Of a stretch of 64,000 bases of DNA, positions 45,560 through 54,487 are shown piece by piece. A program made the translations under genes and the position numbers. Numbering within the stretch: the first letter of the stretch is position 1; each line of letters begins with the position of its first letter. Location: assembly GCF_900187035.1 (NCBI RefSeq), contig NZ_LT906446.1, positions 1,178,001-1,242,000 on the forward strand, in the 5' to 3' direction. The DNA is from Megamonas hypermegale. Lineage in GTDB: Bacteria > Bacillota > Negativicutes > Selenomonadales > Selenomonadaceae. The notes beneath the pieces are model-generated. The model made no database searches, was not told the DNA's origin, and saw only the letters and a list, made by a program, of their open reading frames with translations.

Positions 45560-45839
45560 TGTTTTACCTCTTCACCATAAAAATAAATACTACAATATTT
45601 TAAATGTATTGTAATATGTTCTTTAATATAGCATAAATGGCTTAAAAATTCAAGATTAACACTACTTTTCACTAAAAATTTATGTAATTTTGTAAACATA
45701 TAAATAATTTATCTTCATTATCATAAGATTTTTTTCTAATAAATACGATAAATACATATCTTTTTCAATCTATGAATTAAAATGATATAATAAATATTAA
45801 CTATTGTTTATGCTCGTTTATATTTTAGGAGGTTTCCTT
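45560..45839. promoter_or_regulatory. Divergent promoter region, esterase operon / hsdR
   Basis: 280 bp, AT-rich, no gene. A TATAAT at 45786-45791, about 48 bp before the hsdR start, is a plausible -10; the sequence 17 bp upstream of it (TTTCAA) is only a weak -35. No clear repeats. Confidence 0.4.
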
Positions 45840-48593
45840 ATGGAATATCAAAGTGAAGCACAATTAGAAAATCAATTAATCCAATCATTAACTACGCAAA
45901 ATTTTACTAAAGTAGATATAAATAATACAGATGATTTACTCATAAATTTTAGGCAACAAATAAATAAATTAAATGCTGAAGCTTTAAATGGCAAAGACCT
46001 TTCAGATAAAGAATTTGACCGCTTGATGACTCAAATCGGCGGAAAAAGCATCTACCAATCAGCAAAAATTTTACGCGATAAATTCACTTTGACGCGCGAT
46101 GATGATACTTCAATTTATATGACTTTATTAAATACCGAAGATTATGCAAAAAACATCTTTCAAGTAACTCATCAAATAAGTGTCAAAGGAACATTTAAAA
46201 ATCGCTATGATGTTACGCTTTTGATAAACGGCTTGCCACTCGTGCAAATCGAATTAAAAAGACGCGGTGGCGATTTAAAAGAAGCATTCTCGCAGATTTT
46301 GCGCTATCGCCGTCACTCTTATCAAGGTTTATTCCGCTACATTCAGTTTTTTGTAATATCCGATGGAGTGGACACAAAATATTTTGCCAACAGCGATACA
46401 AAACCACTCTATTCAATGACATTTTTCTGGACTGATGACAAGAATAAACGCATTTCCAATCTATTCGATTTCACAGAAAAATTTTTAAACACGACGCAAA
46501 TCCTCGATATGATTATCCATTATATGATAGTTAACGATAGTGATAAAAACTTGATGATTATGCGCCCTTATCAGGTGTACGCTACAAAAGCACTGATACA
46601 AAAAGCCTTAACTTCCGATAAAGGCGGTTATATCTGGCATACTACAGGCTCGGGCAAAACGCTCACTTCATTTAAATGCAGTCAAATTCTGTCCCATAAC
46701 TCCAATATTAAAAAAATATTCTTCGTAGTCGACCGCTCTGACCTTGACCGCCAAACCTTGCAGGAATTCAACAAATTTGAAAAAAACTCCGTAGATGCCA
46801 CGGATAACACAAATGTCTTAGCTCGCCAAATAGCTGATAAACATAAAAATTTAATCGTTACAACCATTCAAAAATTAGCCAAAGCATCAAGCTCGCCAAA
46901 ATACAAATCAATCTTTGCCAAATACGCTGATGATAAAATCGTCATAATCTTTGATGAATGTCATCGCTCCACCTTTGGCAAACAATTAAATTGTATAAAA
47001 AAAGTATTCCCGCACCTTCAGATTTTCGGCTTCACAGGCACACCGCGTTTTCCGCAAAATAAATCGCAAGACGGACGCACTACAGCCGATATCTTCGGTA
47101 AATGCCTACACACTTATCTGATTAAAGACGCAATCTTTGACCATAATGTATTAGGCTTCAATGTGGAATACATCAAGACATTTGACGGCGAATACGACCC
47201 GACCGATACGACAAAAGTTCAAGATATCGACAAACAAGAAGTATTCGATGACCCTATTCGCCTAAAATTAATCGCTGAACATATAGTAAAATACCACGAT
47301 ATAAAAACTCATAACCGCAAATACAATGCACTTTTTGCCGTTTCCAGCGTGGATAATTTAATCAGATACTACGATATCTTTAAGAGCTTAAAAACAGATT
47401 TAAAAATAGCCGCCATTTTCACTTATGGCGTAAATGAAGAAGCTGAATTCAAAGATGAGCATTCGCGCGATGCCCTAGAGCGCATAATCCAAGATTACAA
47501 CAAAATGTATCAGACAAATTACGATACTAATACATTTTCTGCCTATGCCAATGATTTAATGAAGAAAATCAAGACTTCGCAAATCGATATTGTAATCGTA
47601 GTCGGCATGATGTTGACTGGTTTTGATGCCAAAGTACTAAATACACTCTACATCGACAAAAATCTCGAATATCACAATTTGCTTCAAGCGTATTCCCGCA
47701 CTAACCGCGTAGAACACACGACAAAACCATTCGGCAATATCATTTGCTATCGCAATTTAAAAGAAAATACCGATAATGCTATACGCTTATTCTCACAGAC
47801 AGATAATATTGATGATGTATTAACGCACGATTTAGCTTCCTATTTAAAAGAAATGCAAGACGCTATAAATGAGTTGACACAGATTGCACCGAAAGCCCAA
47901 AATGTCGACGATTTGCAGACCGAAGAAGAACAGCGCGATTTCGTCTTAGCTTTTCGCAGAGTTAGCCGATTGCAAAATGTACTTAGCAATTTCATTGAAT
48001 TTGATTTTGACAAAGACATCACGAATATGAGTGCACAGGATTTCATGGACTATAAATCAAAATATTTTACAATCTATGAAAATCTTAAAAACGATACATC
48101 AAAAGAAAAAGCTTCTATATTAAATGATATAGATTTCTGCATAGAACTCGTTGCCACTGACCGCATAAATACCACTTATATAATGAACTTAATCCGCAAT
48201 ATCGAACGAAATGATATAATTAAACAACAAACGGAAATCAATCATATCAAAAAAGAATTAAAAAACAGCGATGATATGAAACTTCGCTATAAAATTGACC
48301 TGATTGAAAACTTCCTCGATGAAGTAGTGCCGAAATTAAATCCCGATAGCTCGATTGATGATGCCTACAACGATTTTGAAACACAAGAACGCACTAAGGA
48401 AATAAACAACTTCGCCAAAGAGCATGAACTCGATACAGAAGTTTTACAAAATGAAATAAGCGAATACGAATATACAGGCATTACCAATAAAAGTAATATC
48501 ATGAAATTCATCAAAAAACCTTTCTTAGAAAAAATGAAAATAGCTAATGCCGCTATAACATTTATCAAAAACAACGTACAAAAATATCTATAA
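45840..48593 (+). CDS. hsdR: Type I restriction enzyme, R subunit
   Basis: 917 aa from ATG 45840 (AGGAGG upstream; an earlier in-frame ATG reads through the ribosome site). The N-terminal nuclease domain has VQIELKRRGGDLKEAF (the E-x-K motif). The SF2 motor follows: Walker A IWHTTGSGKTLTSFK near residue 265, motif II FDECHRS near 370 and LTGFDAKVLNTLYIDK with AYSRTNRV as late helicase motifs. A helical C-terminal region probably docks to HsdM. It cuts unmodified DNA after translocation. Followed by hsdM after 15 nt. The complete R-M-S set looks functional. Confidence 0.95.
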   Translation: MEYQSEAQLENQLIQSLTTQNFTKVDINNTDDLLINFRQQINKLNAEALNGKDLSDKEFDRLMTQIGGKSIYQSAKILRDKFTLTRDDDTSIYMTLLNTEDYAKNIFQVTHQISVKGTFKNRYDVTLLINGLPLVQIELKRRGGDLKEAFSQILRYRRHSYQGLFRYIQFFVISDGVDTKYFANSDTKPLYSMTFFWTDDKNKRISNLFDFTEKFLNTTQILDMIIHYMIVNDSDKNLMIMRPYQVYATKALIQKALTSDKGGYIWHTTGSGKTLTSFKCSQILSHNSNIKKIFFVVDRSDLDRQTLQEFNKFEKNSVDATDNTNVLARQIADKHKNLIVTTIQKLAKASSSPKYKSIFAKYADDKIVIIFDECHRSTFGKQLNCIKKVFPHLQIFGFTGTPRFPQNKSQDGRTTADIFGKCLHTYLIKDAIFDHNVLGFNVEYIKTFDGEYDPTDTTKVQDIDKQEVFDDPIRLKLIAEHIVKYHDIKTHNRKYNALFAVSSVDNLIRYYDIFKSLKTDLKIAAIFTYGVNEEAEFKDEHSRDALERIIQDYNKMYQTNYDTNTFSAYANDLMKKIKTSQIDIVIVVGMMLTGFDAKVLNTLYIDKNLEYHNLLQAYSRTNRVEHTTKPFGNIICYRNLKENTDNAIRLFSQTDNIDDVLTHDLASYLKEMQDAINELTQIAPKAQNVDDLQTEEEQRDFVLAFRRVSRLQNVLSNFIEFDFDKDITNMSAQDFMDYKSKYFTIYENLKNDTSKEKASILNDIDFCIELVATDRINTTYIMNLIRNIERNDIIKQQTEINHIKKELKNSDDMKLRYKIDLIENFLDEVVPKLNPDSSIDDAYNDFETQERTKEINNFAKEHELDTEVLQNEISEYEYTGITNKSNIMKFIKKPFLEKMKIANAAITFIKNNVQKYL

Positions 48594-48608
48594 TCAAAGG
48601 AGCAATCT

Positions 48609-50168
48609 ATGTCTACATCAGATATTCAAAAAAATCAACAAAGCCAATTACACGCCACACTTTGGGCAATGGCAAATGACTTGCGTGGCAGTATGGAAGC
48701 ATACGAATTTAAATCCTATATCCTCGGATTAATCTTCTATCGCTATCTATCCGAAAAAGTCGAAAAAGAAGCCTCTAAATTCTTACAATACGATAAAACA
48801 ACATTTGAAGATTACTACACAACAGCAGACGAAGAAACCCAAAGCTTATTTAAACAAGCAATAATTGACTCACTCGGCTATTTTATCGAGCCACAGTATT
48901 TATTTTCCCATTTCACCCAAAGATTAAAAGATGAAGCCACTTTCGATATTGAAGAACTCGATAAGGCGATTGCCGCCATTTCTGAATCCTCATTAGGCAC
49001 AGAAAGCCAGCACGATTTTGAAGGGCTTTTCGATGATATGGATTTAAAATCGACAAAACTCGGCAAAGAAGTCAAAGAGCGAAGCCAAGTTATCGGCAAA
49101 GTATTAGCCAGCATAGATAATTTAGAATTAGAATTTGACAACGCTGAAATTGATGTATTAGGCGATGCCTATGAGTATTTAATCGGTATGTTCGCCCAAA
49201 CAGCAGGCAAAAAAGCAGGCGAATTCTACACACCGCAACCAGTATCCAAAATTCTAGCCCGCATTGTAAGCCTTGGCAAAGACAAACTTTTATCCGTTTA
49301 TGACCCATGTTGCGGTAGTGGTTCTTTGCTACTTCGTATCGGCAAAGAAACTTCCGTTACTTTCTACTACGGACAAGAAAAAACAGCCACGACTTACAAC
49401 CTCGCTCGCATGAATATGCTCTTGCACAATATCCCGTATCAAAATTTCAATATAGTGAACGGCGATACACTCGAAAATCCTGCTTTTATGGATAAAAAAT
49501 TCAGTGCAGTTGTAGCAAATCCGCCATATTCCGCCAAATGGTCAGCAAAAAAAGAATACCTAGAAGATGAACGCTTTAGCCCATACGGCAAACTCGCACC
49601 AGCCAGCAAAGCAGATTTTGCCTTCGTCTGCCATATGCTCCATGCCTTAGATGAAGACGGAACTATGGCAGTAGTTTTACCGCATGGCGTATTATTCCGC
49701 GGTAGCAGTGAAGAAGCAATCCGCAAAGTTTTAATCAAAAACCAAAATGTACTCGATGCAGTAATCGGCTTGCCTGCCAACTTATTTTATGGCACAAGTA
49801 TTCCAACTTGTATTCTCGTCTTCAAGAAAAACCGAGGCGAAAACAGCGATAATATTTTATTTATTGATGCCTCAAAAGAATTTGAAAAAGGCAAAAACCA
49901 AAATTTATTGACTGATGAACATATAGATAAAATCATTAAAACGTATAAAGAACGCCAAGATGTAGATAAATATGCCCATGTTGCCCCAATGGCAGAAATA
50001 GAAGAAAATGACTATAATCTCAATATTCCTCGCTATGTAGATACATTTGAAGAAGAAGAACCAGTCAATTTACAAGCAGAATTTACCGCATTGACTGCAC
50101 TTCAAAACGAAGCAAGAGATATTGATATCGAACTAGATAAATACTTCCAAGAATTGGGGTTAAAATAA
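48609..50168 (+). CDS. hsdM: Type I DNA methyltransferase, M subunit
   Basis: 519 aa, AAAGGAG before ATG. N6-adenine methyltransferase: an N-terminal helical HsdM_N domain (LHATLWAMANDLRGSMEAYEFKSYILGLIFYRYLSEK), then AGEFYTPQPVSKILARI, SAM motif I DPCCGSGSLLLRIG near 235 and catalytic motif IV NPPYSAKW near 300. It acts with HsdS to modify the recognition site and with HsdR to restrict. Its stop overlaps the hsdS start (TAATG), which couples their synthesis. Confidence 0.96.
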   Translation: MSTSDIQKNQQSQLHATLWAMANDLRGSMEAYEFKSYILGLIFYRYLSEKVEKEASKFLQYDKTTFEDYYTTADEETQSLFKQAIIDSLGYFIEPQYLFSHFTQRLKDEATFDIEELDKAIAAISESSLGTESQHDFEGLFDDMDLKSTKLGKEVKERSQVIGKVLASIDNLELEFDNAEIDVLGDAYEYLIGMFAQTAGKKAGEFYTPQPVSKILARIVSLGKDKLLSVYDPCCGSGSLLLRIGKETSVTFYYGQEKTATTYNLARMNMLLHNIPYQNFNIVNGDTLENPAFMDKKFSAVVANPPYSAKWSAKKEYLEDERFSPYGKLAPASKADFAFVCHMLHALDEDGTMAVVLPHGVLFRGSSEEAIRKVLIKNQNVLDAVIGLPANLFYGTSIPTCILVFKKNRGENSDNILFIDASKEFEKGKNQNLLTDEHIDKIIKTYKERQDVDKYAHVAPMAEIEENDYNLNIPRYVDTFEEEEPVNLQAEFTALTALQNEARDIDIELDKYFQELGLK

Positions 50169-51376
50169 TGAATGTACCAAAATTAAGATTTAAAGAATTC
50201 ACTGATGAATGGCAGAAAGTTCCTTTAAATTCATTTACTAATATATTGGGTGGATACGCCTTTAAAAGTGAAAATTTACTAAATTATAAAGCTAAATATC
50301 AAGTTATAAAAATGGGGAATATTAATAATAACACTTTAAATTTAGAAAAAAATCCTAGTTATTTAAATACTATTTCCCAAAAAGAAAAGCCATATTTACT
50401 TAAAAAAGATGATATTATTCTAACGCTAACAGGAACATTTGGAAAAAAAGATTTTGGATATTCTTATCAAATAAAAGATGAAACCAACCTACTTTTAAAT
50501 CAAAGATTAGCTGTTTTTAAAATAATTAATTCAAATTTTTCCTCTAATTTTTTGAAATACATCTTACTAAATAATACATTTCTAAACATATTTTTTAGAT
50601 TTTCTGTTGGTGGTACTGGTAATCAATCTAATGTTAGTATTCAAGATATAAAATCTTTTAAAATTCCCTTTCCCAAAATAGAGGAACAAAAGAAAATTGC
50701 TAACTTCCTTTCTACAGTAGATAAAAAAATATCAAATTTAGAAAACATTATCACTACTTTAGAAAACCAGAAAAAAGGCTTGTTACAACAAATTTTTAGC
50801 CAAAAGGTACGCTTTAAAGATGAAAACGGCAATAATTATCCAGACTGGAAAAAGAAAAATTTAGATGAAATTAGTCTTATTACTATGGGACAATCTCCTG
50901 ATAGTAAATTTATCAACAATGAAAAAATTGGTATTCCTTTTTTACAAGGTAATGCTGAATTTACTAATAAATATCCTATTGAAAAATATTGGTGTACTAA
51001 ACCACAAAAAATTGCAAATCCTACAGATATTTTATTAAGTGTAAGAGCTCCTGTTGGTGCTATAAATACAGCCAATAAAAAATTCTGTATTGGTCGTGGT
51101 TTATCTGCTATTTCTTTTAAATGTAATAAATTATTTGGTAAATATAGCTTAGAATACAACTTATTTCAATTAATAAAAAAAAGCCAAGGAAGTACATTTA
51201 CTTCTGTTAATAAAAAAGATATTTCTGAAATACTTTTATTTGTTCCTTGTTTAGAAGAACAAACAAAAATCGCTGACTTTCTTTCAGCCTTTGACCGCAA
51301 AATCGACAACCAAAAAGCACAGCTAGAACACTGGAAGCAAATAAAAAAAGGACTATTACAGCAAATGTTCGTATAA
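50168..51376 (+). CDS. hsdS: Type I specificity subunit HsdS
   Basis: 402 aa with the usual duplicated layout: TRD1 (about 1-160), a first conserved helical spacer (EEQKKIANFLSTVDKKISNLENIITTLENQKKGLLQQ), TRD2 (about 205-355) and a second spacer (EEQTKIADFLSAFDRKIDNQKAQLEHWKQIKKGLLQQ). The TRDs set which bipartite sequence is recognised and are visibly more AT-rich than hsdM. The repeated spacer segments would be the sites for recombination between alleles, but no second hsdS or invertase is present here. Confidence 0.93.
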   Translation: MNVPKLRFKEFTDEWQKVPLNSFTNILGGYAFKSENLLNYKAKYQVIKMGNINNNTLNLEKNPSYLNTISQKEKPYLLKKDDIILTLTGTFGKKDFGYSYQIKDETNLLLNQRLAVFKIINSNFSSNFLKYILLNNTFLNIFFRFSVGGTGNQSNVSIQDIKSFKIPFPKIEEQKKIANFLSTVDKKISNLENIITTLENQKKGLLQQIFSQKVRFKDENGNNYPDWKKKNLDEISLITMGQSPDSKFINNEKIGIPFLQGNAEFTNKYPIEKYWCTKPQKIANPTDILLSVRAPVGAINTANKKFCIGRGLSAISFKCNKLFGKYSLEYNLFQLIKKSQGSTFTSVNKKDISEILLFVPCLEEQTKIADFLSAFDRKIDNQKAQLEHWKQIKKGLLQQMFV

Positions 51377-51408
51377 AAAAAGCCCCAATCGGGGCTTTTT
51401 TATTTTTC
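51377..51408. terminator. Bidirectional terminator between hsdS and the AAA ATPase
   Basis: AAAAAAGCCCC / GGGGCTTTTTT arms with an AATC loop, T runs on both strands. It overlaps the 3' end of the convergent ATPase gene. Confidence 0.88.
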
Positions 51409-52749
51409 CTTGTATAACTCTACTAATTCATCTAAATTCAATTTATTTAATTTAGGTAACGCATTTTTATATAAATCATTTGTTAAATATCTATTTCTAT
51501 AATTGTACTTAGGATGTAATCTTTCTTCAATATCTGTTACACATTTTATACTTTTATTAAAACCATCAACCATTATAAAATATAATGCTTCTGGTTTTAT
51601 TACTATTTGATCCATTAATAACGTATTGTGTGTAGTAATTATAAGTTGTCCTTTTATTAACTTATTAACAGATTCTATCAATTTTACTGTTAACAAATCA
51701 TGTATACCATTTCCAAATTCATCAATTATAACAAATTTACTATCTATAGCCTTCACTAGATACGGTAATAAATCAAATAATTCATGTGTTCCTGTTGATT
51801 CAGCAGCAAAACTTATATCAAATACATTATCTTTTATTCTCTTTGTTAACATTAATTCATATTCAATACCATTATCATGCTCTACTCTTTTATAATATGC
51901 TTTTTCAACATTAGTATACAAAGTTCTTATTATTTCATCTAATACCTTTTCTAATTTATTTAACAAAGCAACATCTTTTTTCTTGATAATACCACTTTCA
52001 AAATCACACAACATTGGTGTATCTACACATAAAGACATTCTTTCTCCGCTATGATCATTTTTTATCTTGTAATTTATTTGTTTAAAATAATTTATTATTT
52101 TTATGATATTTTCCCAAACATTTTTTTCAATATATTCTTTCGTCTTATCTTCCATTTCAAAAAATAAAATGGATAACAATGTATGTTTTCCCCAATACAT
52201 TTCTATTTGTTTTTTTATATTTAAAGAGAACTCTTCTGTAAGAAACACATTGTTATTTATCATAATGGAGTTTTTTTCTATATCAAATAAGCATCCTCTT
52301 TTTTTATTTATTTTATATTCTAATCTTTCTCTTACTATCGAAGTATCATCCATCTCTATATAATACTTCCCTGTAGAGCCGTCTAAGACAAAACCATATT
52401 CTAAAACCATATTTTCTTTTGAATTTTTTAGCTTATATTCTTCTATAATGCTTTCCATTTCATTATTAGATAATCTATCTTTTATCACTTCTAATATTAC
52501 TTCTGACTTTAATGGTATCCCTTTCGGTATTGGTATTTTATTTTCAAAAATATCTTTTAACATATCCCTAGACCGCATAGTTACTAGTGTTTTTTTCAAT
52601 AAAGCAAAAACATGAACTAGTGTTGTTTTTCCGCTACCATTAGCTCCATAAATTACAGCTATCTTTTTAGGTGTGTCTTTTCTTTTTTGTAAATTAAAAC
52701 AAGTATCACTAAAAGATTTAAAATTTTTCATATTTACATATGTAAACAT
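51400..52749 (-). CDS. AAA-family (AAA_15/AAA_21) ATPase, defence-associated type
   Basis: 449 aa. SMC/ABC-like P-loop ATPase: FKSFSDTCFNLQK, Walker A YGANGSGKTT near residue 37, a long variable helical insert, FAAESTGTHELFDLLPYLVKAI (signature-like), Walker B KFVIIDEFGNGIHDLLT near 345, and the H-loop IITTHNTLLMDQ near 375. There is no TOPRIM or other nuclease domain, so it is not an OLD nuclease. Related stand-alone ATPases (RloA, AbiL-type) lie in defence islands, usually with a partner gene; none is adjacent on its strand. Between a type I R-M system and the MBL operon. Confidence 0.78.
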   Translation of the reverse strand: MFTYVNMKNFKSFSDTCFNLQKRKDTPKKIAVIYGANGSGKTTLVHVFALLKKTLVTMRSRDMLKDIFENKIPIPKGIPLKSEVILEVIKDRLSNNEMESIIEEYKLKNSKENMVLEYGFVLDGSTGKYYIEMDDTSIVRERLEYKINKKRGCLFDIEKNSIMINNNVFLTEEFSLNIKKQIEMYWGKHTLLSILFFEMEDKTKEYIEKNVWENIIKIINYFKQINYKIKNDHSGERMSLCVDTPMLCDFESGIIKKKDVALLNKLEKVLDEIIRTLYTNVEKAYYKRVEHDNGIEYELMLTKRIKDNVFDISFAAESTGTHELFDLLPYLVKAIDSKFVIIDEFGNGIHDLLTVKLIESVNKLIKGQLIITTHNTLLMDQIVIKPEALYFIMVDGFNKSIKCVTDIEERLHPKYNYRNRYLTNDLYKNALPKLNKLNLDELVELYKEK

Positions 52750-52862
52750 TTTATCATCCTTCCTTTTTGTTACTCAAATAAGTATCTCAATCGCAATTAG
52801 CCATTTTTTCTTATTTTATTCGTTTTTTTGTTAATTATGGTAACAAAATTTAAATTTTATGA

Positions 52863-52891
52863 TAGACAAACTTTTATCAATGTGATATGAT
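52863..52891 (+). promoter_or_regulatory. Sigma-A-type promoter of the MBL operon
   Basis: TAGACA (52863-52868) and TATGAT (52886-52891) are separated by exactly 17 bp; each is one base from consensus. The predicted start lies at about 52897-52899, just before the CIRCE-like element. Confidence 0.65.
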
Positions 52892-52900
52892 ATTAATACA

Positions 52901-52927
52901 TTAGCACTCGATTACTAACAGTGCTAA
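52901..52927. promoter_or_regulatory. CIRCE-like HrcA operator
   Basis: TTAGCACTC, nine bases, CAGTGCTAA. The CIRCE consensus is TTAGCACTC-N9-GAGTGCTAA, so only one arm base differs (C for G) and the 9-bp spacer is exact. It directly follows the predicted transcription start, as CIRCE does in groE and dnaK operons. The gene downstream is not a chaperone but the MBL operon. Confidence 0.72.
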
Positions 52928-53064
52928 TTGTTACAATATTGTACTATCTTTTTATGATATCATAATTAAATCATTAAAATCAATTAATAAATGTAACCAT
53001 TATATACATTTATTATGATTTTATAATTTTAAAAATTATATCAAAAATAATGGAGGTATTACTG

Positions 53065-53952
53065 ATGAATATACGTATTCTCTCTTCAAAAACTTATCCA
53101 GAAAATAGTCGTATTAACTATGGTGATTGCATTTTGATTGATGATAATACCAATCATACACTAATCATTTATGATTGCGGACACGAAGAACACGCTAAAC
53201 AAGTCATAAAATACATGGATACTCACAATTACTCAAAAGCCACATTTATTTTATCTCATAACGATTCAGACCATTTTAACGGTCTACAAACTCTTTTAGA
53301 TGCGGATAAAATTGATAAAATCATAACAACATTACTTTTAAAATACGTTGACCAAATTTTGGATGAAATCGATGATAACCGTAAAACACGCAATTCTCTA
53401 AAAAACCAAATACTGGATAAATACGATAACATCGCTAAACTTTCTGGGTATCCTATAAAGGATTACTATGAAATCAATCCTCAAATAACTTCCAATGTGA
53501 AACTTGTAGGTCCATCATTTGAATACATGATTTCTGCTGTAGCCAAACATTTAGATACTACTGAAGGTGATACAGTAGATCAAGAATCCCCTTATAATGC
53601 TACAAGCCTACTTGTAGAAGTTGCTGTAAACGGAAAAAAACTTTTGCTCACAGGAGATTGTGCATTTTCTCCTATAGAGAAGCTTGTAACAGACTATGAT
53701 TACATCCAACTTCCTCATCATGGTAAAGTTAAACAGGCTGAAAAAATATTCGAAAAAAATATTTTTAAATATTATGTAGAATATTATATTTCGGACAATA
53801 CTGGCAATTCTAATGGTGGTTCAGATAAATTGGATACTACTGGTCATATTGTTTATAACACTAAAATTTTAGGTAATTTATCTATTATAGATAAAAATTA
53901 CACCCAAAACCATTCACTGATACCACCTATCATTGGCAGCTATGGAGAATAA
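53065..53952 (+). CDS. MBL-fold (ComEC/Rec2-like) metallohydrolase
   Basis: 295 aa from ATG 53065 (GGAGG 53052-53056; the upstream ATG 53050 is part of the ribosome site). Metallo-beta-lactamase fold of the ComEC/Rec2-C-terminal type without membrane helices. The metal motif is SHNDSDHFNG (residues 64-73), then KLLLTGDCAFSPIEKL near 200 and a late LPHHGK near 220. Such domains usually cut phosphodiesters (RNA, DNA or nucleotides). First gene of a tight three-gene operon (2-nt gap to the next) behind a CIRCE-like operator, next to restriction and ATPase genes, so a defence role is plausible. Cytoplasmic. Confidence 0.8.
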   Translation: MNIRILSSKTYPENSRINYGDCILIDDNTNHTLIIYDCGHEEHAKQVIKYMDTHNYSKATFILSHNDSDHFNGLQTLLDADKIDKIITTLLLKYVDQILDEIDDNRKTRNSLKNQILDKYDNIAKLSGYPIKDYYEINPQITSNVKLVGPSFEYMISAVAKHLDTTEGDTVDQESPYNATSLLVEVAVNGKKLLLTGDCAFSPIEKLVTDYDYIQLPHHGKVKQAEKIFEKNIFKYYVEYYISDNTGNSNGGSDKLDTTGHIVYNTKILGNLSIIDKNYTQNHSLIPPIIGSYGE

Positions 53953-53954
53953 TC

Positions 53955-54485
53955 ATGACCATTTATCTATTTTCATTATCTGCATTATCATCTCAAACTG
54001 AAATACTCGCTCAAAAACAATTTTTTGAGCGAGTATTTCGTCTCTATTTTACTCTCGTTAATACATCTAATATATATTATTACAAAAAAATATATTATTA
54101 CAAAAAAAAATATAAAAAAACACACAACCAACTATATACGGTTTATCAATTTACCAGTATACCATCTAATGATTTATCTAATGTTGCCATATTAATTGGG
54201 CACAACTTTTTGATAACTAGCTATCTAGCTAATCATCAATTAACAGAGAAAAATCTGTATTGTATAACTTGTGACTATCATTTATTTTATTTATACAGAA
54301 AACAATATAATCTTTTTCTCTGTAAACAGATTGATAATAAGTGCTTTTTATTCGATAAAAATGCTTATAACATGAAGTTTAATCCAACTTTTGCCCATTT
54401 AATCCTTTTACAAGCAAAGAAACACCATTCTGTTGAGGAATGTTTAAGTTTAGCCTTTAATAAAATTGATATCAAGGAGATGTAG
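53955..54485 (+). CDS. Protein of unknown function in MBL operon
   Basis: 176 aa, unrecognised. ATG 53955 lies 2 nt after the upstream stop, with GGAG inside the upstream gene's end. The product is rich in Tyr, Lys, Leu and Ser; a Tyr/Lys run (YYYKKIYYYKKKYKK, residues 40-54) is encoded by an 18-bp tandem repeat and long A tracts. The second half has ILIGHNFLITSYLANHQL and a Cys/Tyr-rich stretch. There is no signal peptide or clear transmembrane segment. The gene contains an 18-bp perfect inverted repeat (54000-54039). It is conserved in position between an MBL enzyme and a membrane protein, so probably their partner. Confidence 0.6.
   Translation: MTIYLFSLSALSSQTEILAQKQFFERVFRLYFTLVNTSNIYYYKKIYYYKKKYKKTHNQLYTVYQFTSIPSNDLSNVAILIGHNFLITSYLANHQLTEKNLYCITCDYHLFYLYRKQYNLFLCKQIDNKCFLFDKNAYNMKFNPTFAHLILLQAKKHHSVEECLSLAFNKIDIKEM
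54000..54039 (+). repeat. 18-bp perfect inverted repeat inside a coding gene
   Basis: Arms 54000-54017 and 54022-54039 are exact complements around a 4-nt CAAT loop; they encode EILAQKQFFERVF. The stem has a GC-rich core (CTCGCTC) and no T tract after it, so it is not a clean terminator. Confidence 0.75.
54073..54108 (+). repeat. Tandem 18-bp direct repeat with A tracts
   Basis: TATATTATTACAAAAAAA is repeated back to back at 54073-54090 and 54091-54108, followed by more A runs (A9 at 54102-54110). In frame it encodes YYYKKI/YYYKKK. Prone to slippage. Confidence 0.8.
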
Positions 54486-54487
54486 CC

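Noticed and set aside
50168-51376. Phase-variable hsdS by inversion
   Set aside because: The repeated spacers are present but there is no second hsdS allele or recombinase gene in the window.
52901-52927. CIRCE as a relic of a lost groESL operon
   Set aside because: No groES/groEL fragment is visible between the element and the MBL gene, and a promoter in the correct place serves the MBL operon.
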